Below, in pieces: positions 42,848-51,837 of a DNA stretch of 64,000 nt (its first letter is position 1; the number at the start of each line of letters is the position of its first letter). The notes below the pieces were generated by a model. It did no database searches, had not been told where the DNA came from, and worked only from the letters and a program-made list of their open reading frames with translations. Origin of the DNA: Chloroflexota bacterium (lineage in GTDB: Bacteria > Chloroflexota > Limnocylindria > Limnocylindrales > CSP1-4); the NCBI GenBank assembly GCA_947475545.1, contig CANJLL010000001.1, forward strand, positions 434,001 to 498,000, given 5' to 3'. A program made the translations under genes and the position numbers.

Positions 42848-42893
42848 GCGACCGGCCGGCAGCGATACCGACCCACCGTCCGACGAGCCGCCG

Positions 42894-43484
42894 TCAGGCG
42901 CGGAGGAGGCTCCGCAGTGCCACCTTGACGCGGTCCTCCAGCGTGGCCCCGACCGCCGTCTCGGCCAGCGCCACCCGCGACGCGGCGCGTGCCTCGCCCA
43001 GCGAGTAGCCCAGGGCCTGCAGCGCGGCGACCACTTCACCTTCGCCCGGGATCCCGATGGAGCCGGCGGACGCCGCCACGCCGGCGGCGGCAACCTTCTC
43101 CTTGAGCTCGAAGATCACCCGCTCAGCCAGCTTGCGGCCGATGCCCGGGATGGAGACGAGGACCGCCTGGTCCTGCTGCATGATCGCGAGCTGCAGGTCC
43201 GGCGTCGGACGGCTGCCCACGATCGCCATGGCCACCCGGGGGCCCACGCCGGTCACCGTCAACAGCAGGTTGAAGAACCCCAGCTCCTCCACCGACCGGA
43301 AGCCGTAGAGCGCCTGCAGGTCCTCGCGGACCACGTGGAAGGTGAACAGCTTGAGGCGCGTGCCGGTGCCGGCCGCCGCGATCACGGACGGCGACACGAA
43401 GACGCGGTAGCCGATCCCGCTGACCTCGACGACGATGGCGTCGGGGGCGATGGCCCCGACGATGCCGTCCACCGATGCGATCAC
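42894..43484 (-). CDS. ruvA: Holliday junction DNA-binding protein RuvA
   Basis: A 196-residue subunit that forms the tetrameric platform for RuvB. It begins VIASVDGIVGAIAPDAIVVE; the two helix-hairpin-helix motifs are LLTVTGVGPRVAMAIV and LVSIPGIGRKLAERVI, and the C-terminal domain III that contacts RuvB is present. The GTG at 43484 has GGAG about eight bases upstream. It starts 19 bases after ruvC. Confidence 0.95.
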   Translation of the reverse strand: MIASVDGIVGAIAPDAIVVEVSGIGYRVFVSPSVIAAAGTGTRLKLFTFHVVREDLQALYGFRSVEELGFFNLLLTVTGVGPRVAMAIVGSRPTPDLQLAIMQQDQAVLVSIPGIGRKLAERVIFELKEKVAAAGVAASAGSIGIPGEGEVVAALQALGYSLGEARAASRVALAETAVGATLEDRVKVALRSLLRA

Positions 43485-43503
43485 GTGCCGGTCTCCGCTC
43501 TGC

Positions 43504-44121
43504 CTAGTCGCGCCGGACCGGCGAGCGCCGAGCCGCGCCCCCGGCGGCACGCAGGGCCTCCGCGACGGCGCGCTCGTAGGGCGTCTGTCCGCGGGCGATG
43601 GGTGCGATGGCGGCGCGATCCAGAACGCCGGCCCGGGCGCCGGCATCCGACGGCCGAGCGGTGTTGGCGCTCCAGATGGCGACGGCAAGGGCATCGGACG
43701 CGTCGTCGGGCCGCGGGATGGCATCGAGCCCCAGGATAGTGGCGACCATGCGGCCCACCTGCTCCTTGTCGGCCGCACCGTACCCCGCGACCGCGAGCTT
43801 CACCGCGCTGGGCGTGGCCTCGACCACGTCGATCCCCGCCTGCGCCGCGGCCAGCAGCACGACGCCACGCGCCTGGCCCACCGCGAAGGCCGTCTGCGCA
43901 TTGCGCGAGAAGAAGAGTCGCTCCACGCCCATGATCACGGGCTGGTGCAGCGCGACCAGCTCCGCGACGAGCTGATGGATCAGGTTGAGGCGAACGGGGA
44001 GGCCGTCGTCGGGGCTGGTCTGGAGGCACCCGTAGTCCACGGCGCGGAGCCGTCCCCCGGTTCGCTCGATCACACCGTAGCCGAGGGCTGCGGTTCCCGG
44101 GTCGATCCCCAGGATGATCAT
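43504..44121 (-). CDS. ruvC: Holliday junction resolvase RuvC
   Basis: A 205-residue RNase H-fold endonuclease. The catalytic acids are in ILGIDPGTAALGYG (D7), GVERLFF (E), TPSAVKLAVAGYGAADKEQV, and DDASDALAVA (D pair). The 30 C-terminal residues are an extension beyond the usual 165-180. The ATG at 44121 overlaps the yebC stop (ATGA), the common yebC-ruvC order. Confidence 0.95.
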   Translation of the reverse strand: MIILGIDPGTAALGYGVIERTGGRLRAVDYGCLQTSPDDGLPVRLNLIHQLVAELVALHQPVIMGVERLFFSRNAQTAFAVGQARGVVLLAAAQAGIDVVEATPSAVKLAVAGYGAADKEQVGRMVATILGLDAIPRPDDASDALAVAIWSANTARPSDAGARAGVLDRAAIAPIARGQTPYERAVAEALRAAGGAARRSPVRRD

Positions 44122-44867
44122 CCGGCGAGTTCGGCGAGCACGTCCTCGGGAATATCGAAGTTGGCGGTCACCCGCTGGACGTCGTCGTGGTCCTCGAGCA
44201 TCTCGACGAGCCGGAGGGCCTGGCGAGCCTTGTGCGAGTCCAGCTCGACGGTGTTCTTGGCGATCATGGCGCTCTCGGCCGATTCCACCGGGTAGCCGGC
44301 GGCCTCCAGCGCCTCCCGCACCGCGCGCAGGTCGCCGGGGCTGGTGTAGACCTCGATCCGGTCCGGATCCGACGCGTCGACGTCATCCGCGCCGGCGTCG
44401 ATCGCGGCGAGGGTCAGCTCGTCCGCATCCTTGGCGCCGGCGACGGTGATGAGGCCGCGCGCCTCGAACTGCCAGGCCACGGCGCCCGCACCGGCCAGCT
44501 GTCCGCCCAGCTTGGTGAAGTAGGAGCGCACGTCGGCCGCGGTGCGGTTCTTGTTGTCGGTCTGCGTCTCGACGAGGACGGCGATGCCGCCAGGGCCGTA
44601 GCCCTCGTACGTGAGCTCCTCGAAGACCGCCCCATCACCCGCGCCCGTGGCCTTGTCGATGGCGCGCTTGATGTTGTCCTGGGGCATGTTAACGGCGCGG
44701 GCCTTCTCCATCGCGAGCCGGAGCCGGTAGTTGGCGTCCGGGTCTCCGCCGCCCTGGCGTGCCGCGATCATGATCTCCCGGGCGACCTTGGTGAAGACGG
44801 CGCCGCGCTTGGCGTCGTTCACGCCCTTCTGGCGTTTGATCGTGGACCACTTCGAATGTCCTGACAT
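44118..44867 (-). CDS. YebC/PmpR-family transcriptional or translational regulator
   Basis: A 249-residue TACO1/YebC protein. MSGHSKWSTIKRQKGVNDAKRGAVFTKVAREI and the ending VTANFDIPEDVLAELAG are textbook; the GPGGIAVLVETQTDNKNRTA segment is conserved too. Members act as DNA-binding regulators and help ribosomes through proline-rich stretches; this proteome has such stretches (for example the PBP and membrane protein tails). It is first in the minus-strand block, with a TATACT box eight bases upstream. Confidence 0.95.
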   Translation of the reverse strand: MSGHSKWSTIKRQKGVNDAKRGAVFTKVAREIMIAARQGGGDPDANYRLRLAMEKARAVNMPQDNIKRAIDKATGAGDGAVFEELTYEGYGPGGIAVLVETQTDNKNRTAADVRSYFTKLGGQLAGAGAVAWQFEARGLITVAGAKDADELTLAAIDAGADDVDASDPDRIEVYTSPGDLRAVREALEAAGYPVESAESAMIAKNTVELDSHKARQALRLVEMLEDHDDVQRVTANFDIPEDVLAELAG

Positions 44868-44875
44868 CGGGCCGG

Positions 44876-44881
44876 AGTATA
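44876..44881 (-). promoter_or_regulatory. -10 box (TATACT) 8 bases before yebC
   Basis: On the minus strand TATACT is followed by eight bases and the ATG at 44867. It is near consensus and would drive yebC-ruvC-ruvA as a leaderless message. Confidence 0.6.
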
Positions 44882-44999
44882 GCGGACTATCATGGCCGTA
44901 CGGCGGGTCCGGGCAGCCGGGCGGCCCGCCAGTAATCGCTCCAAGGCTGGCACCAGGCCCCCGGGTGGTCGTCCCCCGCAGGTGAAAGGACCGCAGTCG

Positions 45000-47087
45000 A
45001 TGACGATGAAGAGCATTGACCTTGCCCACCTTCGCAGCGTCGTCCTTGCCGGACACGCGGGTTCGGGCAAGACGACCCTCGCGGAACAGCTGCTCTTTCG
45101 AGCAGGTGCCGTGGCCCGGCTGGGCAGGGTGGACGACGGGACCGCCCACCTGGACTTCGAGCCCGAGGAGCAAAAGCGGCGCGAGTCCCTGAGCCTCGCC
45201 GTCGGGACATTCGAGTCGGACGGCTACCGCATCACGCTGGTCGATACCCCCGGCTACCTCGACTTCGTGGCCGAGATGGTGTCGGGCTTCGAGGCCGCCG
45301 ATGGTGCGCTCTTCGTGGTCGATGCCGCCGGCTCCGTGGAGGCCGGCCTCGAGAAGGCCGTGAGCCTGGGCCGCGGGACGGGCACGGCGGCCTGCTTTGT
45401 CATCAACCGGTGCGATCGCGAGAACGCCAATCCCACGGCGACGCTGGACGCCCTTCGGTCCGTCTTCGGCAACAAGATCGCGCCGCTCCAGATCGCCATC
45501 GGCGCGGGCGAGTCGTTCTCCGGCTACGTCGACCTGGTCCATCGCAAGGCCTGGAAGATCGACGGCGCCAAGGAGATCGAGATCCCCATCCCGGCCGAGA
45601 TGGCTGACGAGGTGGCGACTCGCCGCGATCAGCTCCTGGAGGCGGCCTCCGAGGCGGACGACGACGTGCTGGCCAAATACCTCGACGGCGCCGACATCTC
45701 GGACGCCGAGCTTGACGCCTGCCTCCACAAGGGCGTCCGGGAATCCGTGCTCGCACCGGTCCTGGTCACCAGCGCCGTCAAGGGCATCGGGATGCGCGGC
45801 CTCCTGGACGCCATCACGCGCTACCTCCCCTCCCCCAACGAGGAGAAGCCCGTCACCGCGCAGGATGCCAAGGGTGCCTCCGTGGTGGTCGCGCCGGATC
45901 CCAACGGGCCACTCCTGGTCCGCGTCTTCAAGACCTCTGCCGATCCGTTCGTTGGTCGGCTCACCTACCTGCGCGTGCTGGGCGGCACGCTCCGGTCGCA
46001 GAGCCACGTCTGGAATGCCGCCCGCTGTGAGGACGAGCGGATCGGCCAGCTCCTCCTCCTCCACGGCAAGGAGCAGGAGCCCATCGGCCAGCTGGAGGCC
46101 GGCGAGATCGGCGCCATCGCCAAGCTGACCTCCACCGAGACCGGCGATGCACTCTCCAGCAAGGAGAAGCCGCTCCAGCTGCCGCCGCTGGCCTTCCCGG
46201 AGCCCATGCTGGTCCAGGGCATCGAGCCACAGACCAAGCAGGACCTGGACAAGATGGGTCCCGCCCTCCAGCGGATGCTGGAGGAGGAGCCCACCGTCCG
46301 CCTGGAGCGCAGCGCCACCGGCGAGCAGATCATCCGGACCATGGGCGAGGCCCACACCGCGGTGATCCTCGAGCGGCTCAAGCGCAAGTTTGGCTCAGCG
46401 GTGGTGACCCACACCCCCAGGGTGCCGTACAAGGAGACCATCCGCGGCAAGGCGCAGGTCCACGGCCGCTACAAGAAGCAGACCGGCGGCCACGGGATGT
46501 TTGGCGACGTCTGGCTGGAGCTGGAGGCCAACCCCGAGGGCGGCGTCGTCTTTGCCGAGCGCGTCGTGGGCGGCTCCGTGCCCAAGAACTTCTTCCCGGG
46601 CGTCGAGAAGGGCATCCGCGAGGCCGCGGTCGAAGGCGTGATTGCCGGCTATCCGCTGAGCGATTTCAAGGCGACGCTGTACGACGGCTCGTTCCACCCG
46701 GTGGATTCGAACGAGCTCTCGTTCAAGATCGCGGCCAGCATGGCGCTCAAGGACGGCGTGCCCCAGGCCAGGCCCGCGCTCCTCGAGCCGATCATGACCG
46801 TGTCCATCCGGGTCCCGGAGTCCTCCCTCGGCGAGGTCAACCGCGACCTCAACGGCCGGCGCGGACGGGTGCTTGGCATGGACAGCCAGGACGGCTACCA
46901 GGTCATCACGGCGCTGGTCCCGCAGGCCGAGCTGTTCACGTACGCCACGGAGTTGCGGTCGCTCACGGCCGGGCGGGGCACGTTCTCATCCGTGCTGGAT
47001 CACTACGACGACGTCCCCGGGCCCATCGCCGAGAAGGTGATCGAGGCGCACAAGAAGGCTCTCGAACACCCCCAGTCGGGTCACTGA
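45000..47087 (+). CDS. Elongation factor G-like GTPase (EF-G2 type)
   Basis: A 695-residue translational GTPase paralogue. P-loop GHAGSGKT (18-25), DTPGYLDF (G3) and NRCDRE in place of NKxD (G4); EF-G domains II-V follow, with PRVPYKETIRGKAQVHGRYKKQTGGHG in domain IV and the domain V ending TYATELRSLTAGRGTFS. Switch I is shortened and lacks the canonical RGITI, typical of the EF-G2 group in actinobacteria and Chloroflexota and not of the main FusA. The role is unclear (ribosome-dependent GTPase, slow translocation). GTGAAAGGA precedes the ATG at 45000. Confidence 0.9.
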   Translation: MTMKSIDLAHLRSVVLAGHAGSGKTTLAEQLLFRAGAVARLGRVDDGTAHLDFEPEEQKRRESLSLAVGTFESDGYRITLVDTPGYLDFVAEMVSGFEAADGALFVVDAAGSVEAGLEKAVSLGRGTGTAACFVINRCDRENANPTATLDALRSVFGNKIAPLQIAIGAGESFSGYVDLVHRKAWKIDGAKEIEIPIPAEMADEVATRRDQLLEAASEADDDVLAKYLDGADISDAELDACLHKGVRESVLAPVLVTSAVKGIGMRGLLDAITRYLPSPNEEKPVTAQDAKGASVVVAPDPNGPLLVRVFKTSADPFVGRLTYLRVLGGTLRSQSHVWNAARCEDERIGQLLLLHGKEQEPIGQLEAGEIGAIAKLTSTETGDALSSKEKPLQLPPLAFPEPMLVQGIEPQTKQDLDKMGPALQRMLEEEPTVRLERSATGEQIIRTMGEAHTAVILERLKRKFGSAVVTHTPRVPYKETIRGKAQVHGRYKKQTGGHGMFGDVWLELEANPEGGVVFAERVVGGSVPKNFFPGVEKGIREAAVEGVIAGYPLSDFKATLYDGSFHPVDSNELSFKIAASMALKDGVPQARPALLEPIMTVSIRVPESSLGEVNRDLNGRRGRVLGMDSQDGYQVITALVPQAELFTYATELRSLTAGRGTFSSVLDHYDDVPGPIAEKVIEAHKKALEHPQSGH

Positions 47088-47098
47088 CCCGCGCATGC

Positions 47099-47134
47099 TG
47101 AAGTCGGCGCCGGGCTTGCCTGGCGCCGACTTCA
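47099..47134 (+). terminator. Perfect 13-bp hairpin after the EF-G2-like gene
   Basis: TGAAGTCGGCGCC (47099-47111), a ten-base loop and GGCGCCGACTTCA (47122-47134), starting 12 bases after the stop codon. No T-run follows. Most likely a transcription terminator or 3'-end stabiliser. Confidence 0.6.
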
Positions 47135-47263
47135 GCAACGAACCGATGCACGGGCTGAAGGCTCGCCGATACCCCACCCTCCGCTGGGCGCACCTGCGCG
47201 CAGCGCAACTCCCATCGGGGCGACCCCGACGAGGTGGCCAGGCGACGCGGCGCAACCGCACGG

Positions 47264-49705
47264 TCAAGCTGTTCCGGCGTCGCCAGGTAGCCCGGGGGTC
47301 TCGGCGTCGCTGCCGGCGAGCACGGCGAGGATCTCGTCACCGTAGCGGGCAAGCTTGGCCGGACCAATCCCCGCGGTGGCCGCAAGCTCGTCGCGGTCTG
47401 CCGGCTGATCCCGGGCCAGTGCCTCGATGGTCGCGTTCGTGAGGACGACGTAGGACGGGACGCCGTCATGCCGGGCGCGGGCGGTTCGCCATGATCGCAA
47501 CCGGCCGAGAATCGCCGGATCACCGGCCAGCGCATCGGCGGCGCCGGGGCCGGCCTGCCGCGGCGCGGCCATGTGACCCGACGTCGGCGGCCGAGCGCGC
47601 GGAGGGGCCATCAGCGCCAGGAAGCGCGACGGGCGTCGAGCCCCCAGGCGTCCCGTGGTGGACTCGCGCTGTGTGGCGTAGGAGATCCACAGGTGCCGGC
47701 GCGCCCGGGTGATCGCGACGTAGCCGAGCCGACGCTCATCCTCGATCTCGGCCGGGCTCGTCGCGTACCGGAGGGGCAGGATGCCTTCCTCCATCGAGGG
47801 CAGCAGGACCGCCTGCCATTCCAGTCCCTTGGCCCGGTGCATGGTGAGCAGCTCGACCGTCGCCCCGCCGGCGTCGCGCTCGGTGGCCGCCTGGTCGTCG
47901 GCCGACGCGAGGAACGCCGACATGGGCGCCGCCGGGTCGGCGATGACCAGCTCGCGGGCGATGTCGCGCAGCGCGATCAGTGCGGCCTGGCGCTCGGCCG
48001 ACGTGTCACCGGTGGTCTTGGCGTCGAGCGCGAAGCCGAAGGCGGCCGACCACGCCGCATCGATCGTGGAGACGAGGTCGCCATCACCCTCGCCATCCTG
48101 CAGTCGGCGAAGGGCGGTGAGCGCCCGCCGAATCTCGAACCGTTCGAAGAAGCGCTCGCCGCGAACCGCGAACCGGATCCCGGCCGCGTGGAGGGCGGCC
48201 TCGATCGGGGGGACCTGGGCGTTCGTGCGCACGAGGATCGCGATCTCGCCGTCGGGCACGCCGGCCGCCACCAGGCGACGGATCTCGGCGACGAGCCAGC
48301 GCCGCTCGGTCGCCGGGTCGGGCGCCGTGACGAATGACGGCTGCGGCCCATCGGGCTCGGTGGCCTGCAGGTCGCGCGGCCGCGGGCCCGCCGCCAACAC
48401 GCGGTTGGCCACCGCGAGGATCTGCGGCGACGATCGGTAGTTGCGGTCGATGGTGATCACCCGGGCGGCCGGGTACCGAGCGGCAAACGAGACGAGGTAG
48501 TTGGCGTCGGCCCCGGCGAACGCGTAGATCGTCTGGTCCTCGTCGCCCACCACACACAGGTCGTCCCGGCGGCCGACGAGCGCCGCGAGCAGCGCCTCGG
48601 TGATCGGGTTGGTGTCCTGGTACTCGTCGACGCAGAACCAGGACGACGCGGCGAGCACGCTCGCTGCTGCCGCGGGCTCCGTCTCGAGGAGGTCGATCGT
48701 GGCCGTGATCATATCCTCGAAATCGATGGCGCCACCCTTGCGCCGCTCGTAGTTCGACCAGAGCCGGCGGAGCAGGTCGGGCGGCAGCGGCCCACGATGG
48801 TCGGCCGCCTGGCAGCCGGCGGCATACGTCGCCGGGGTGAGGCGGCGGACCTTCGCCCACTCGATCTCGGCCGCGAGGTCACGCACCGGAAGGAACCGGT
48901 AGCCACCCGGCAGCCCGCGCGCCAGATCGCCGATGATGTCGGCCTTGGACCCCACGATCTCGGGGAACGGCTCCGCTCGGAAGCGCGGCCAGAGCTCGCG
49001 GAGGATCCGCAGCGCCGTCGAGTGGAAGGTCGCGGCCCGGACCCGCGGCAGGCCAAGCGCCACGATCCGCTCCCGCATCTCGGCGGCCGCCTTGTCCGTG
49101 AACGTCAGCACCAGCACCGAGTCCACCGCGACCGCCCCCGTCGCGATCGCGTAGGCCACTCGCCGCGTGATCACCCGGGTCTTGCCGGTGCCCGCGCCCG
49201 CGATCACGCACACGGGACCGCGGACCGCCATCACGGCCGCCCGCTGCTCGTCGTTGAGCCCGTCGAGGATCCGCTCGATCCGGGCCGGGTCGAGCGCGAC
49301 GCGGTCCATGCCGGCGTGATGCTCGGGCACGCCCTCGTCGTCCCAGGGGTCCTCATCCGTCGGCCAGGCATCGTCCTCGCCATGAGCGGGCGCCGCTGAG
49401 CTCGTCGTCATGACCGGGGCGGTCAAATGCGCGGTGCCGTCGGCAAATCTGAGCGTCTCGAAGACGATCCGGCCGCCGATCAGCTGGAGCTCGAAGTCGG
49501 GGGAGGCCGTCAGCCGGGCGACGGCAGCGCTCTCCGGGAGACTCGAGTCCCCGACAGCGTCGCCCAGAGCAGCCACGATCTCGGCGCGCGTCTCGCTCGT
49601 CGCACGGACGGCGGTCCAGAACGCGGCGATGGCCGCGCCACGCCCGGCGAACAGGGACGACGGGCCGACACCGGCACGGACGAGGTAGCAGAGGTCATCG
49701 GGCAT
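47264..49705 (-). CDS. UvrD/Rep-family helicase with N-terminal extension and C-terminal HRDC domain
   Basis: An 813-residue superfamily 1 helicase. Walker A AGAGTGKTRV, motif II VDEYQDTNPI, motif III GDEDQTIYAFAG, LTMHRAKGLEWQ-like motif V and GYVAITRARRH motif VI are complete; the HRDC-like end contains AATAGIGPAKLARYGDEIL. The first 150 residues are an extension with no recognisable domain, rich in acidic residues before the helicase core. It is a paralogue of the enzyme at 8596, which lacks the extension. Probably acts in repair or replication restart. Confidence 0.9.
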   Translation of the reverse strand: MPDDLCYLVRAGVGPSSLFAGRGAAIAAFWTAVRATSETRAEIVAALGDAVGDSSLPESAAVARLTASPDFELQLIGGRIVFETLRFADGTAHLTAPVMTTSSAAPAHGEDDAWPTDEDPWDDEGVPEHHAGMDRVALDPARIERILDGLNDEQRAAVMAVRGPVCVIAGAGTGKTRVITRRVAYAIATGAVAVDSVLVLTFTDKAAAEMRERIVALGLPRVRAATFHSTALRILRELWPRFRAEPFPEIVGSKADIIGDLARGLPGGYRFLPVRDLAAEIEWAKVRRLTPATYAAGCQAADHRGPLPPDLLRRLWSNYERRKGGAIDFEDMITATIDLLETEPAAAASVLAASSWFCVDEYQDTNPITEALLAALVGRRDDLCVVGDEDQTIYAFAGADANYLVSFAARYPAARVITIDRNYRSSPQILAVANRVLAAGPRPRDLQATEPDGPQPSFVTAPDPATERRWLVAEIRRLVAAGVPDGEIAILVRTNAQVPPIEAALHAAGIRFAVRGERFFERFEIRRALTALRRLQDGEGDGDLVSTIDAAWSAAFGFALDAKTTGDTSAERQAALIALRDIARELVIADPAAPMSAFLASADDQAATERDAGGATVELLTMHRAKGLEWQAVLLPSMEEGILPLRYATSPAEIEDERRLGYVAITRARRHLWISYATQRESTTGRLGARRPSRFLALMAPPRARPPTSGHMAAPRQAGPGAADALAGDPAILGRLRSWRTARARHDGVPSYVVLTNATIEALARDQPADRDELAATAGIGPAKLARYGDEILAVLAGSDAETPGLPGDAGTA

Positions 49706-49793
49706 GGCCCAATCTTCTACGGATTGGCCGGCGGGTCAAACGGGATCTCCTTCCGGACACGGTCTGTCCGGCGACCGGCTGTCGGGCGGGCGG

Positions 49794-50537
49794 TCAGCCT
49801 GCGCTGTCGACCGCCGCCAGCGCGGCCGCCACGTCGAGGTGGCCCTCGTATAGCGCACGGCCGACGATCGCGCCGGCGCATCCGATCGCCTTCGCCTGGC
49901 GCAGGTCGTCCAGTGTCGTCACACCGCCCGACGCGATGACCGCGCCGGCATCAAGGCGCAGCAGGCGGCCCAGCAGGTCGAAGTCCGGGCCGGCCAGAAG
50001 ACCGTCACGGTCGATGGCAGTCGCCGCGAACCAGCGTGCGCCCGCGACCGACAGGCCCAGGAGCGCGTCCTCGGCGCGGACGCCTGCCGCACCGGGCCGC
50101 CATCCCTCCCCCAGCGCGAGGCCGTCCCGCACGTCCAGGGCGACCACGATGGCATCCACGCCGTGCGTCTCGATGAGGGCGGCCACGAACGCCGGATCGC
50201 GCAGCGCGGCCGTCCCGACCACGACGCGGCCCGCGCCCGCCAGCAGTGCCCGTTGCACCGCACGCTCCGTCCGCAGGCCGCCGGCGACCTCACAGCGCAC
50301 CCGACCACCCAGCGCGCCGACGATCCGGGCGACCACGTCGGTCTGGACCGGCTCCCCCTCCCGGGCACCGTCCAAATCCACGATGTGGATCCAGCGGGCA
50401 CCCGCGGCGGCGAACTCCTCCGCCACCTCGACCGGGTCACGGTCATACACGGTCTCGCGACCGAAGTCACCCTGGCGGAGCCGCACCACGCGGCCGCCAC
50501 GCAGATCGATGGCCGGCAGCAGATCGAAGCTTGTCAT
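49794..50537 (-). CDS. hisA: Phosphoribosylformimino-5-aminoimidazole carboxamide ribotide isomerase
   Basis: The fourth step of histidine synthesis, a 247-residue (beta-alpha)8 barrel. LLPAIDLRGGRVVRLRQGD carries the catalytic aspartate of strand 1, and ATAIDRDGLLAGPD the second aspartate; phosphate loops are AGGLR and SGGV. I use the ATG at 50537; a TTG three codons upstream is possible. It is transcribed away from the other his genes, sharing the intergenic region with yerC. Confidence 0.94.
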   Translation of the reverse strand: MTSFDLLPAIDLRGGRVVRLRQGDFGRETVYDRDPVEVAEEFAAAGARWIHIVDLDGAREGEPVQTDVVARIVGALGGRVRCEVAGGLRTERAVQRALLAGAGRVVVGTAALRDPAFVAALIETHGVDAIVVALDVRDGLALGEGWRPGAAGVRAEDALLGLSVAGARWFAATAIDRDGLLAGPDFDLLGRLLRLDAGAVIASGGVTTLDDLRQAKAIGCAGAIVGRALYEGHLDVAAALAAVDSAG

Positions 50538-50552
50538 GCGTCCCAACTGTGG

Positions 50553-50578
50553 TATCGTTTTAACACGCTACTACGATA
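50553..50578. promoter_or_regulatory. Divergent hisA/yerC promoter region with inverted repeat
   Basis: An AT-rich patch holds TATCGT-N14-ACGATA (50553-50558, 50573-50578). TACGAT (50572-50577) could be a plus-strand -10 for the his operon, leaving a leader of about 70 bases. The symmetry and location make it a candidate operator for the TrpR-like YerC protein encoded next to it. Confidence 0.45.
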
Positions 50579-50653
50579 GCATGGTGACACGGCGGGTGCC
50601 GCACCCCCGGCGACGGGCCGGTGGCAACCGCCCGGCCCAGCGAGGACATGATG

Positions 50654-50980
50654 ATGGCCACGGACGAGACTTGGCGGACCGACGAGATCATGGAGCTGTT
50701 CGGGGCAATCCTGCGCCTTCAGGACCCGGTCGAGGCCGAAGCCTTCCTGCGCGACCTGTGCACCCTGGGCGAGCTGCGCGACATGGCCCAGCGCTGGGCC
50801 GTGGTCCGGATGCTGGACCAGGGGCTCCACTACGCCGAGATCTCGCATCGCACGGGCGCCAGCACGGCCACCATCACCAGGATCGCGTCCTGGCTCCACC
50901 ACGGCCAGGGCGGCTACCGCCTGATGCTGGAACGGTCCCCCCGACCCACGACCACCGACTTCGCCGGAGACCCCTCATGA
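50654..50980 (+). CDS. YerC/YecD-family TrpR-related DNA-binding protein
   Basis: A 108-residue helix-turn-helix protein of the Trp-repressor superfamily. WRTDEIMELFGAILRLQD, then FLRDLCTLGELRDMAQRW and MLDQGLHYAEISHRTGASTATITRIASWL follow the YerC pattern, with the last segment the HTH. Three consecutive ATG codons (50648, 50651, 50654) are possible starts; GAGG is eight bases from the last. It overlaps hisG (ATGA), so it is first in the his operon and probably regulates it. The ligand is unknown; histidine or a pathway intermediate is a guess. Confidence 0.87.
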   Translation: MATDETWRTDEIMELFGAILRLQDPVEAEAFLRDLCTLGELRDMAQRWAVVRMLDQGLHYAEISHRTGASTATITRIASWLHHGQGGYRLMLERSPRPTTTDFAGDPS

Positions 50981-51837
50981 CCGAACGCATGCGCCTGGCT
51001 GTTCCCAACAAGGGGCGCCTCGTCGAACCCACCCTCGCGCTGCTGCGCGACGCCGGGTTGGTGTTCGACGCGCACGACCGGAGCCTGGTCTCCCGGGTCC
51101 AGAACGTGGACCTGGACATCCTCTTCGTGCGGACCAACGACATCGCGGAGTTCGTCGGCGACGGCGTGGCGGATGTTGGCATCACGGGCGGCGATCTCCT
51201 GGCCGAGGCGGGTGCGCAGCTGCCCATCGTCCGCGAGCTGGGCTATGGCCGCTGCCGCCTCGCTGCCGCCGTGCCCAACGACGCCACGTACACCTCCATC
51301 GACGACCTCGGCGGCACGCGCATCGCGACCTCGCACCCCAACACCACGCGACGCTTCTTCGCCGAGCGCGGGATCGCGGTCTCCGTGGTGGCGCTCTCGG
51401 GCGCCGTCGAGGTGGCGCCCCGCCTTGGCCTGGCCGAGGCGATCGTCGACCTGGTCTCGACCGGCTCCACCCTGGTGATGAACGGGCTGCGTCCCATCGG
51501 CGACGTCCTGGCATCCCAGGCCGTCATGGTCGCGAACCCGGCGGCGCTCATGAACCGGGCCGCCGAGATTGCCACGATCGATACGATGATCGGCGCCGCC
51601 CAGGCCGCCCGTGGCAAGAAGTACCTGATGCTCAATGCTCCGATCGCCAAGGCACAGGCCATCGAGGATCTGCTGCCCTCCCTCGAATCACCCACGGTGA
51701 TCCCGCTCGCCCACGACGGGATGATCGCGATCCACTCCGTGGTGGGCGCCGACGAGGTGTGGGGGCTGCTGCCGCGGCTGAAGGCGGCCGGCGCCAGCGG
51801 CATTCTCGTGCTGCCCATCGAGAAGATCGTGCCGTGA
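50977..51837 (+). CDS. hisG: ATP phosphoribosyltransferase, long form
   Basis: First and committed step of histidine synthesis. At 286 residues it is the long HisG with the C-terminal ACT-like regulatory domain, so no HisZ is needed and direct feedback by histidine is expected. LAVPNKGRLVEPT, DVGITGGDLL, IATSHPNTTRRFF and the PRPP loop VDLVSTGSTLVMNGL are present. Overlaps yerC and hisD by four bases each. Confidence 0.95.
   Translation: MTERMRLAVPNKGRLVEPTLALLRDAGLVFDAHDRSLVSRVQNVDLDILFVRTNDIAEFVGDGVADVGITGGDLLAEAGAQLPIVRELGYGRCRLAAAVPNDATYTSIDDLGGTRIATSHPNTTRRFFAERGIAVSVVALSGAVEVAPRLGLAEAIVDLVSTGSTLVMNGLRPIGDVLASQAVMVANPAALMNRAAEIATIDTMIGAAQAARGKKYLMLNAPIAKAQAIEDLLPSLESPTVIPLAHDGMIAIHSVVGADEVWGLLPRLKAAGASGILVLPIEKIVP

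Noticed and set aside
49936-50976. A long plus-strand open frame running through the hisA antisense strand and the yerC region into hisG
   Set aside because: It is an antisense and out-of-frame shadow in GC-rich DNA; hisA and yerC are secure in their own frames, and hisG begins at 50977.
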